From the NCBI GenBank assembly GCA_937893785.1, contig CALCSP010000453.1, positions 1-5,868 on the forward strand: DNA of 5,868 nt, in the 5' to 3' direction. The stretch's first letter is position 1, and each line of letters begins with the position of its first letter. Positions 1 to 5,868 of this stretch are shown here, in pieces. Below the pieces are notes generated by a model. It was given only the letters and a program-made list of their open reading frames with translations. It did not search any database and was not told the origin of the DNA. The position numbers were made by a program, and so were the translations under genes. Origin of the DNA: an uncultured Verrucomicrobiales bacterium. Lineage in GTDB: Bacteria > Verrucomicrobiota > Verrucomicrobiia > Verrucomicrobiales > DEV007.

Positions 1-1778
1 AGGAACAGCTCCGAAGTAAAATTCTTGCCGAGCACGGCATCACCGGAGATCCGCGAATCAAGAGACCTCGCGGGCGCCCTAGGAAAAACGCAACTTCCTC
101 AATCCTCACAGAAAGTCTCCCTCGTCACGAAGGAACTGATCGTTCAGCAGCAAAGAGCAATTCACTACACATTGATTCCCCCAGCATACAGGAAAAGATA
201 CGTGAGCTGATCAAGCTGGCAAAGGAGCAGGACTATCTCACATACGATGACGTTAATGAAGCTCTACCGGCTTCCGCATCTGAAGGCAGCTTGCTTGATG
301 ACGTAATCTCCAGACTTCAAAATATGGAGTTCGATATTATCGACGCATCTCAGGTTGATAAAGTCGGTGAAATTCGGAAGCAAAAACAGCAGAATGAAGA
401 CGAACCACAGAAGGCGGGAACAAAGCTCGATATCCTCGATGATCCTGTCAGAATGTACCTGAAACAAATGGGGCAGGTTCCATTGCTTACCCGCGAGGAG
501 GAAGTTGAAATCTCAAAACGTATTGAGACAGCCGAAAAAAACGCCCATAAACTTCTGCACAGTTTTGGCTTTGCCAGTGAACTCTATTTGAATATCGCAG
601 ATCGCCTCATTGAGGGCAATGAACGCTTTGATCGCGTTATTTCTGATAAGGACATCACAAGCCGGGAGCGCTACATTAATGGATTGAAGCGCCTTGTGAA
701 AAATGTCTCCGACACTAAAAATGAGGCTGACGCCACCTATCGAAAGCTTCATAAACCCAAGGTCCGCTCCAGGAAGAAGCTCGAGGAGTCTTTTAACGCG
801 CTAGTTGTAAAACTCTCAAAGGCGTATAGGAGATTTCATTATAAAGAAAAAGTACTCGACGAGTTCTTGGATCAAGTAAGCGACTATCACTCGGAATTTA
901 TTCAACTTGAACGCAAGGCAAAAAACTCGAAACCCGAAGATAATACCCAAGACCAATTCGTAGAATACTGCCTAAATGCATGGCAAACTCCTGACGAATA
1001 CAAAGCCACTTTCCTCGAGCTAAGGAAATGGGTTAAAGCCGCAGTCCGAGCAAAGGCTGAAATGGTGGAGGCAAACCTTAGGTTGGTCATATCAATCGCT
1101 AAAAAATATACCAATCGCGGACTGTCCTTCCTTGATCTGATCCAAGAAGGGAACATGGGTTTGATGAAAGCCGTTGAAAAGTTTGAATACCAGCGCGGTT
1201 ACAAATTCTCTACCTACGCCACTTGGTGGATCCGTCAGGCAATCACTCGCTCCATTGCGGACCAAGCCAGAACCATCCGGATTCCTGTACACATGATCGA
1301 GACCATCAATAAGCTGATGCGCGTTCAGAAACAACTCGTTCAGGAGTATGGACGCGAACCCTCAGAGGATGAAATCGCCGAAGAAATCCACCTCCCGGTG
1401 CAACGTGTTCGCGCTGTGCTAAAAATGGCTCAGCAACCCATTTCCCTGCAGGCACCGGTTGGCGAAGCCGATGACACAAGCTTTGGAGATTTTATTGAGG
1501 ATTTAAAAGCTGACAATCCAATGGAGCAAACAGGTTTCACCTTACTCCGCTCCAAGATCAAAGATGTGCTTGATACTCTAACCGAAAGGGAAAGAGCCGT
1601 ATTGGAGCAGCGCTTTGGCCTTCTTGACGGCTACACACGCACTCTTGAGGAAGTCGGCCAACAGTTTGAAGTGACAAGGGAGCGCATTCGACAGATAGAG
1701 GCCAAGGCACTACGTAAAATGCGCCATCCTACCCGATTGCGCAAGCTGGAGGGCTTCATCGAAATGTCCTACGCTTAG
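1..1778 (+). CDS. rpoD: RNA polymerase primary sigma factor RpoD (sigma-70), 5'-truncated by window edge
   Basis: This is the housekeeping sigma subunit, which directs core RNA polymerase to -35/-10 promoters. The frame is open from base 3, giving 591 visible residues; residue n starts at base 3n. A start at TTG 291 is wrong because it cuts through region 1.1 (about residues 62-115, with EKIRELIKLAKEQDYLTYDD). No in-frame ATG, GTG or TTG lies between base 3 and 291, so the real start is left of the window. Region 1.2 is about 143-176 (DPVRMYLKQMG). A charged, less conserved spacer covers about 177-345, shorter than the E. coli one. Region 2 is about 350-427, with the -10 recognition helix YATWWIRQAITRSIADQ at 405-421. 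Region 3 follows to about 505. Region 4 carries the -35 helix-turn-helix at 547-576 (EEVGQQFEVTRERIRQIEAK), and the R, E and R that contact the -35 element in E. coli are kept. The N-terminal tail has an AT-hook-like KRPRGRPRK at residues 20-28. The gene ends in tandem stops TAG-TAA (1776-1781). Confidence 0.97.
   Translation, partial: EQLRSKILAEHGITGDPRIKRPRGRPRKNATSSILTESLPRHEGTDRSAAKSNSLHIDSPSIQEKIRELIKLAKEQDYLTYDDVNEALPASASEGSLLDDVISRLQNMEFDIIDASQVDKVGEIRKQKQQNEDEPQKAGTKLDILDDPVRMYLKQMGQVPLLTREEEVEISKRIETAEKNAHKLLHSFGFASELYLNIADRLIEGNERFDRVISDKDITSRERYINGLKRLVKNVSDTKNEADATYRKLHKPKVRSRKKLEESFNALVVKLSKAYRRFHYKEKVLDEFLDQVSDYHSEFIQLERKAKNSKPEDNTQDQFVEYCLNAWQTPDEYKATFLELRKWVKAAVRAKAEMVEANLRLVISIAKKYTNRGLSFLDLIQEGNMGLMKAVEKFEYQRGYKFSTYATWWIRQAITRSIADQARTIRIPVHMIETINKLMRVQKQLVQEYGREPSEDEIAEEIHLPVQRVRAVLKMAQQPISLQAPVGEADDTSFGDFIEDLKADNPMEQTGFTLLRSKIKDVLDTLTERERAVLEQRFGLLDGYTRTLEEVGQQFEVTRERIRQIEAKALRKMRHPTRLRKLEGFIEMSYA
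60..86 (+). other. AT-hook-like basic motif encoded in the RpoD N-terminal tail
   Basis: Codons 20-28 of the visible RpoD frame read KRPRGRPRK. This matches the AT-hook pattern: an RGRP core preceded by proline and flanked by basic residues. AT-hooks bind the minor groove of A/T-rich DNA. The motif lies about 35 residues before region 1.1, in a stretch rich in Ser, Thr, Pro and charged residues that is probably disordered. The pattern is seen directly; DNA binding by this copy is inference. A generic basic tail that matches the pattern by chance is possible. Confidence 0.6.
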
Positions 1779-1785
1779 TAAAATT

Positions 1786-1804
1786 TGCCTTATAAGAAAG
1801 GGCA
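1786..1804 (-). terminator. Weak candidate terminator for the nucleoside transporter gene
   Basis: The arms TGCCTT (1786-1791) and AGGGCA (1799-1804) can form a 6-bp stem, including one G-T wobble, with a 7-base loop. Read on the - strand, the hairpin is followed by AAATTTTA, a short T-rich stretch, and lies about 28 bases past the transporter stop. On the + strand the following bases (GCGTCTTCC) are not T-rich, so it fits rpoD less well. The stem is short and the T-run poor, so this is a tentative call. Confidence 0.3.
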
Positions 1805-1821
1805 GCGTCTTCCTGGGGTAT

Positions 1822-1847
1822 AGTTGCATGCCTATGGCATGGCAACT
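1822..1847. repeat. Inverted repeat spanning the transporter stop codon
   Basis: The left arm AGTTGCATGCC (1822-1832) pairs with the right arm GGCATGGCAACT (1836-1847) around a TAT loop. This gives an 11-bp stem with one bulged G. It sits at the convergent junction and contains the transporter stop codon (complement of 1832-1834). Neither strand has a T-run directly after it, so it is not a classical intrinsic terminator. It may act as a bidirectional RNA 3'-end stabiliser or a Rho-dependent end structure; that role is inference. Confidence 0.5.
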
Positions 1848-3184
1848 GCGTAAAACATTCCCGCCACTGAGGCTGAAAGAAGGCTTGCAAGACTTCCTCC
1901 GATAAGAGCCTTCAAACCCAAACTAGCGATATCAGACTTCCGGTCTGGAGCTAAGCCTCCAATACCTCCAATCTGGATGCCAATCGATGCAAAATTGGCA
2001 AATCCGCAAAGAGCAAAAGTGGCGAGAAATACCGACCGACTAGTAAGATCACCAAGAGCCTTTAATTCCCCTAGGCTGGCAAATGCAACAAATTCGTTGG
2101 CTATTACCTTAACTCCAATGAGCTGTCCAACTCTCAAAACTTCATCCGAGGCCACGCCAATCAACCAAGCCAGAGGGGCAAATACAAACCCGCAAATAGC
2201 CTCCAGTGAAAGCGAATCAAAGCTCCCACCGCTTATATCTTCCACAAACCCATTCACATTGCCTGCTTCTCCGGGAAGCGGAATAGCACCAAACCACGAA
2301 CCCATCATGAAGTTCACCATTGCGATGATTGCAATGAAGGCAATGAGCATCGCCGCCACATTAAGAGCAAGCTTCAATCCCTCAGTCGTGCCGTTGGCAA
2401 CGGCATCAATTGCATTAGTTCCAATTTTCTCCCTATCCACGTTCAAATCACGATTGACCTGACCCCTTTCAGGTACAAGGATCTTTGCAATAAGGAGTGC
2501 AGCTGGTGCATTCATCAAAGATGCGCAGAGCAGCACCTTGCCAAATCTCTGCATTTCCTGATCATCTCCAGCTCCCAAAAACATCACATAAGCACCAAAT
2601 ACTGATCCCGCGATTGTGGCCATCCCCCCCACCATCAGAGCCATCAGCTCAGATTGTGTCATTCTTGACACATAAGGTTTAATAATCAGGGGCGCTTCTG
2701 TCTGACCGACAAAAACATTCGCTGCTGCTGCAAGACTTTCCGCCCCAGACAGTCGCATTAAGCGGCTCATGATCATCGCAAGAATCTTCACCGTCCATTG
2801 CAACACTCCCATATAATAAAGCAGTGATGACAGTGCGGAAAAAAAGATAATCATTGGCAGAGCATGGAAAGCAAATACGAAACTGCGCTTCACTCCAAGC
2901 TCTCCACTAATCTCTTCAGGCCTGCCCAGAAACCCGAAAACGAAATCCGATCCATCCATTGCAAAACCGAATAGGGACACGAAGAACTTGGAAATCCCCT
3001 CAAAAATCACGGCAACTCCAGGGACGTTGCCAAGCAATAAAGCAGCTATCGCAAACTGTAAAAACAAACCTCCAGCCACCACACGCCAGTTTATATGTTT
3101 GCGCTGTGAACTAAGGCAGTAGGCAATGCCAATCAATCCAACCACTCCTACTAACCCACGAAGCACATAGCCAGTAATTTCCAT
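1832..3184 (-). CDS. Concentrative nucleoside transporter, CNT/NupC family
   Basis: This is a 450-residue inner-membrane symporter that imports nucleosides using a Na+ or H+ gradient. The length is about right for bacterial CNTs (400-450) and the protein is strongly hydrophobic throughout. Three family signatures are present in order. GQTEAP at 160-165 lies in the first re-entrant hairpin, where Q and E bind the nucleoside. GVKVIANEFVAF at 357-368 matches the CNT consensus GxKx3NEFVA, and its E364 corresponds to a substrate-binding Glu. CGFANFAS at 393-400 carries the Asn and Ser that contact the ribose in the Vibrio cholerae structure. The N-terminal helices (about 5-22 and 34-60) and the gate-like domain (about 100-140) fit the fold. 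The ATG at 3184 starts directly on the first helix. No well-placed Shine-Dalgarno exists: AAGG lies 14 bases upstream, inside a promoter-like region. The gene lies 52 bases after the AsmA-like gene and converges on rpoD. Substrate range and coupling ion cannot be read from the sequence with confidence. Confidence 0.95.
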   Translation of the reverse strand: MEITGYVLRGLVGVVGLIGIAYCLSSQRKHINWRVVAGGLFLQFAIAALLLGNVPGVAVIFEGISKFFVSLFGFAMDGSDFVFGFLGRPEEISGELGVKRSFVFAFHALPMIIFFSALSSLLYYMGVLQWTVKILAMIMSRLMRLSGAESLAAAANVFVGQTEAPLIIKPYVSRMTQSELMALMVGGMATIAGSVFGAYVMFLGAGDDQEMQRFGKVLLCASLMNAPAALLIAKILVPERGQVNRDLNVDREKIGTNAIDAVANGTTEGLKLALNVAAMLIAFIAIIAMVNFMMGSWFGAIPLPGEAGNVNGFVEDISGGSFDSLSLEAICGFVFAPLAWLIGVASDEVLRVGQLIGVKVIANEFVAFASLGELKALGDLTSRSVFLATFALCGFANFASIGIQIGGIGGLAPDRKSDIASLGLKALIGGSLASLLSASVAGMFYAVAMP

Positions 3185-3192
3185 TAATTACA

Positions 3193-3221
3193 ATGCTACC
3201 TTGTGCTCACTAATGGGTCAA
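3193..3221 (-). promoter_or_regulatory. Predicted sigma70 promoter of the nucleoside transporter gene
   Basis: Read on the - strand, TTGACC (complement of 3216-3221, 5 of 6 to consensus) is followed by a 17-base spacer and TAGCAT (complement of 3193-3198, 4 of 6). Transcription would start about 7 bases on, near 3185-3187, so the ATG at 3184 would have a leader of only 1-3 bases. The promoter lies in the 52-base gap after the AsmA-like gene, so the transporter can be expressed independently. The match and spacing are seen directly; activity is inferred. Confidence 0.5.
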
Positions 3222-3236
3222 ATGCACTTCTTTATG

Positions 3237-4946
3237 TTAGGGGATCAATCCGTCAAGTATATCGCCTCCTGTACGCAAGATTGCCCCTGGCAATTCACTC
3301 ACGCCCTCGACGACGCCTTGTAACACATCCCTCATCGCAGACTCAATCCCAAGCTCCCCTGCCGCCCTCATCAGATTTTGCCTACCAATAAGGCCGCCCT
3401 CCACTTGCTCCGAACCCTGTGAAAGTATGGAAATTAAATCAACACCCTCTTTCCGTGCTCTATCGGCAAGCAACCCAATAGCGCGTATCCCCTTTTCACC
3501 GGCTCCAGCCAATTCAGCCCACAGCGCAAGACCACCTTTGCTAAAGAACTGCTTGCGAATATCAGCAGTAAACGGATCAGTTGCCGACGGTTCAATACGA
3601 CAAATCGCCCATCTAAAGCCCTCGGGTGGCTTAGCGGTTGAAGGTTCTCCCTGACCAAATACGACTTCAAATGCACGATCACGGTCATAGCAAAAGACTT
3701 CTTCGATGACCGCTTTTTTTATCAGCGGCAACCACTTAATCACGTCTGGATTTATTCCCAGCATATACATCCCCGACGGATCGCCATCTTTGCTCAAACG
3801 AGCCCTGGCCTTGAGGCAAGCTGTTCCAGAGGAAAGGAGAAAAACATCCTCCAGTGTCGTCGCCTCACCTGAGTGCACAAAATCAACAATGAATTCATTA
3901 AACGAAAGGCGCCGGAACCGACTTGAGCCCAGCATTTCATCAAGCCTTTCCAAAATCGGCATAGCCTCAAAAACACCGTCAACCAACCTTGCTCGCCCCG
4001 CCAATCGAATATCGTTAGGATCTGCTACTGACATCACACCTGTGATATCTATATCCGTCTCAACCCTGCCCTTTAATCTTTTGACCCAGTCCTCGGGTAG
4101 GATTTCACTGGCCGGCACATTTCTTACACGTGCCTTCAGGTTTAGTTCTGTGGAACTCTCCGCTTCAAACTCAACCTCCCCATTCAGGCTGAGCCTTGAA
4201 TTTTCAAAAAACCTCAAGGATGCACGATCCACAATAACACGACCATTCCCTGCACGAATCTCGGCCCCCTGTAAATCAAACGCAGGCATTTCCGAACTAC
4301 TAATGACACCTCCCTGAGCAACCATCCGGTAAACCCCTGGAATCACTGTAGGCGTTATCTCGAGCGCTGTCCGCCTTCCTGAAACAGTGGTCTTATCCAA
4401 GCGCCAATCAAAATTCATTTCAGCAATCCCTGCCCTCTTTACCAGGACCTCCTTTGGCAAAAAAGCACTCAACCATCCTCCGCCACCGCTGGAGTCATCG
4501 CCTCGACCAGCGACCTGATCATCAACTTTCGGCGACTTTTCACCAAAAGGCGGGGCAAGTAGAACATCAAACCGATCCACATCAACATCTGTAATTTCCC
4601 AGACCCTGTCCCAAACCGCTCCAAAATTAACTCGTGCACGAATTCCATCAGCCCTGGCTCTGGAAAACAATGCACCAGATCGCCCCTGAGCCTTAAAATC
4701 ATCAGTGTAGGCAGCCATTCCCGTCCACTGGAATCCGGCAAACTCGCCATCGGCCTGAAACACTTCAGAAACCTCGTCACTTACCAGAACACGAAATTTG
4801 TCACTGTGAAGATAAGTACGCAATGCTAGCAGCACCAGAAAACCACCAACCACGACAAGCACGAACAAAGTAAGCGCCACTGCCAGCAAACGCCTTGTCA
4901 GTCTTTTGCTTGAAGCTTTTGGTTTTCTTTTGCGCCTTTGTGCCAT
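3237..4946 (-). CDS. AsmA-like membrane-anchored envelope protein
   Basis: This 569-residue protein has a very basic cytoplasmic N-terminus (MAQRRKRKPK, then KRLTRR), one hydrophobic segment at about 20-42, and a long extracytoplasmic part. That is the topology of AsmA-family proteins (AsmA, TamB and YhdP relatives), which are linked to outer-membrane and lipid homeostasis. After the anchor, about 45-130 looks like the beta-rich AsmA N-terminal region. A Gly/Ser/Asp-rich linker lies at about 138-157. Alternating beta-strand sequence runs from about 165 to 430, and its part at about 290-385 (LKGRVETDIDITG, then ERLDEMLGSSRFRRLSFNEF) resembles the AsmA C-terminal domain. The last 110 residues are different: about 460-569 is helical and amphipathic with repeated Gly, and has no family signature that I recognise. 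The ATG at 4946 is preceded by a run of T on the coding strand and has no Shine-Dalgarno. It is co-directional with the transporter and divergent from the ABC gene. The family call is fairly safe; the exact function is unknown. Confidence 0.72.
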   Translation of the reverse strand: MAQRRKRKPKASSKRLTRRLLAVALTLFVLVVVGGFLVLLALRTYLHSDKFRVLVSDEVSEVFQADGEFAGFQWTGMAAYTDDFKAQGRSGALFSRARADGIRARVNFGAVWDRVWEITDVDVDRFDVLLAPPFGEKSPKVDDQVAGRGDDSSGGGGWLSAFLPKEVLVKRAGIAEMNFDWRLDKTTVSGRRTALEITPTVIPGVYRMVAQGGVISSSEMPAFDLQGAEIRAGNGRVIVDRASLRFFENSRLSLNGEVEFEAESSTELNLKARVRNVPASEILPEDWVKRLKGRVETDIDITGVMSVADPNDIRLAGRARLVDGVFEAMPILERLDEMLGSSRFRRLSFNEFIVDFVHSGEATTLEDVFLLSSGTACLKARARLSKDGDPSGMYMLGINPDVIKWLPLIKKAVIEEVFCYDRDRAFEVVFGQGEPSTAKPPEGFRWAICRIEPSATDPFTADIRKQFFSKGGLALWAELAGAGEKGIRAIGLLADRARKEGVDLISILSQGSEQVEGGLIGRQNLMRAAGELGIESAMRDVLQGVVEGVSELPGAILRTGGDILDGLIP

Positions 4947-5090
4947 TAAAAAAAATCTAAGTAAAAACCCCGCTATTGACGGCTGTTCTGTAAAATACTG
5001 CCACTTAAGTTCCTTTCGACTTTTTTTTCTGCCGTTGCCTGACCCTGTTTTAAGGGTTTATTAGAAGGATTTATATAGAAAACCGCCTCC
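4947..5090. promoter_or_regulatory. Divergent intergenic region between the AsmA-like and ABC ATPase genes
   Basis: These 144 bases must hold the ABC promoter and probably the AsmA-like one. I see no hexamer pair with good spacing for either direction. Isolated elements are TTGACG (4976-4981), TAAAAT (4991-4996, too close to pair with it) and TATATA (5072-5077), which could be a -10 just before the ABC GTG. There is an A8 run at 4948-4955, a T8 run at 5021-5028, and a 5-bp inverted repeat ACCCT/AGGGT (5042-5046 and 5053-5057) that could be a small operator or chance. Confidence 0.4.
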
Positions 5091-5868
5091 GTGCTTAGTC
5101 TAGAGAAAATCTGCTATACAATTGATAAGGGTGATGAGGAAATCGCACTCATCAAGGATGTCAGCATCCAAGTCCACCAAGGGCACTTTATGGCAATCGT
5201 TGGACCTTCTGGATGCGGAAAGACCACCTTGTTAAGAATTATAGCCGGACTAAATGAGGAAAGCAGTGGGGCAATATTCTGGGACGGAAGAAATCTCGCT
5301 GAAGACCAAGACCTCTCACCATCCGAAATCGGCTACGTTCCTCAGTTTAGTATCGCCTTTGACGAACTTAGCGTTGAGGAAAGCATCGAGAGTGCCATCC
5401 GCCTCCGGGTCAAAACCCGATCATTGCAGGAGGTTGATTCTATACTCGACAATGTGCTTGCCAAGGTTGGCCTTGAAAAATTAAGAGACCGCCGTGTGGA
5501 AGTTCTTTCCGGAGGGCAAAAGCGAAGACTTGGCCTCGCACTTGAACTTGCCAGCAACCCGATCCTACTGCTCTGCGATGAAGTAACCAGCGGACTTGAT
5601 CCAAAATCAGAGCATGAAATTGTCAATTTGATGCATCAGCTTTCGCATGAACAAGATCGCATCGTCGTCAACGTCACGCATAGCTTGAGCAATCTAGAAC
5701 TTTATGACTCGGTATTGGTTCTATTTGAAGGGCGGGTGGTGTATCATGGCCCACCAAACTCCATCACACATTACTTTAGCACGGACAGTGCCGAGAACAT
5801 CTATCCTTCACTTGCTCAACAAACGCCTGAACAATGGCATCACTCCTGGGAGAAACACCGGGCAATAT
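5091..5868 (+). CDS. ABC transporter ATP-binding protein, ABCG/ABC-2 type, 3'-truncated by window edge
   Basis: This is the nucleotide-binding domain of an ABC transporter, with 259 residues visible and the frame still open at the right edge. All ATPase motifs are intact: Walker A GPSGCGKTT (38-46), Q-loop Gln85 in GYVPQF, signature LSGGQ (139-143), Walker B LLLCDE (159-164, catalytic Glu164), D-loop SGLD (167-170) and switch His197. The segment after the signature (KRRLGLALEL) and the ending GRVVYHGPPNSITHYF (214-229) are typical of the ABCG/White-type group, where an ABC-2 membrane domain follows in the same chain or the next gene. Export is therefore likely; the substrate is unknown. The usual Pro after Walker B Glu is Val (DEVTSGLD). 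GTG 5091 is chosen because an in-frame TAG lies at 5076-5078 and the next start, ATG 5190, would remove the strands before Walker A. A Shine-Dalgarno-like AGAAGGA (5063-5069) sits 21 bases upstream, too far to be normal. Confidence 0.92.
   Translation, partial: MLSLEKICYTIDKGDEEIALIKDVSIQVHQGHFMAIVGPSGCGKTTLLRIIAGLNEESSGAIFWDGRNLAEDQDLSPSEIGYVPQFSIAFDELSVEESIESAIRLRVKTRSLQEVDSILDNVLAKVGLEKLRDRRVEVLSGGQKRRLGLALELASNPILLLCDEVTSGLDPKSEHEIVNLMHQLSHEQDRIVVNVTHSLSNLELYDSVLVLFEGRVVYHGPPNSITHYFSTDSAENIYPSLAQQTPEQWHHSWEKHRAI

Noticed and set aside
25..210. Small open frame on the + strand (61 codons) at the left edge
   Set aside because: It overlaps the RpoD N-terminal coding sequence in another frame, starts at TTG, and shows no recognisable domain. 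The RpoD frame explains the region.
1977..2462. 161-codon open frame on the + strand, antisense to the nucleoside transporter
   Set aside because: Its composition (Ala, Ser, Pro, Thr and Asn rich) is what the antisense of a membrane-protein gene gives. The opposite strand encodes clear CNT signatures.
3706..4317. 203-codon open frame on the + strand, antisense to the AsmA-like gene
   Set aside because: It is Ser/Arg/Pro-rich low-information sequence with no domain. The - strand frame is longer and has an anchor and an AsmA-like pattern.
4469..4780. 103-codon open frame on the - strand within the AsmA-like gene
   Set aside because: It is an out-of-frame overlap with the AsmA-like coding sequence and has no start context or recognisable motif.
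4976..4996. TTGACG and TAAAAT as a promoter pair for the ABC gene
   Set aside because: The spacer is only 9 bases, far from the usual 16-18, so the two elements cannot work together as a sigma70 promoter.
5342..5626. 94-codon open frame on the - strand, antisense to the ABC ATPase
   Set aside because: It is Ser/Arg-rich shadow sequence opposite the ABC signature and Walker B motifs.

Overview
The window looks like ordinary core chromosome from a Gram-negative bacterium of moderate GC content. Two features suggest a member of the Verrucomicrobiota (Opitutae-like): the style of the spacer between regions 1.2 and 2 of the sigma factor, and an AsmA-like protein next to a CNT nucleoside transporter. 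That assignment rests on remembered family resemblance, not on a search. Nothing points to recent mobility: I see no insertion sequence, integrase, attachment site, CRISPR array, tRNA or rRNA.

Layout, left to right. (1) Positions 1-1778, + strand: the housekeeping sigma factor RpoD, cut by the left window edge. Its frame is open from the first bases and has no usable start codon before region 1.1, so the true start lies outside the window. (2) 1779-1831: a short convergent gap with two small hairpins. (3) 1832-3184, - strand: a concentrative (Na+ or H+ coupled) nucleoside transporter of the CNT/NupC family. (4) 3185-3236: a short gap carrying a good sigma70-type promoter whose predicted transcription start nearly coincides with the transporter ATG. 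(5) 3237-4946, - strand: an AsmA-like, membrane-anchored envelope protein. (6) 4947-5090: a 144-base divergent intergenic region. (7) 5091 to the right edge, + strand: the ATPase part of an ABC transporter of ABCG/ABC-2 type, starting at GTG and cut by the window edge.

The genes do not form one obvious pathway. RpoD sets general promoter recognition. The transporter salvages nucleosides across the inner membrane. The AsmA-like protein probably works in the periplasm on envelope or lipid homeostasis. The ABC ATPase would energise export by a permease that should lie to the right. The AsmA-like and transporter genes are co-directional, 52 bases apart, and could be partly co-transcribed, but the transporter appears to have its own promoter.

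I found no convincing new multi-gene system. The points most worth a second look are an AT-hook-like basic motif in the N-terminal tail of RpoD, the lack of a well-placed Shine-Dalgarno at all three visible gene starts (with possible leaderless or near-leaderless transcription), and the unusual C-terminal tail of the AsmA-like protein.
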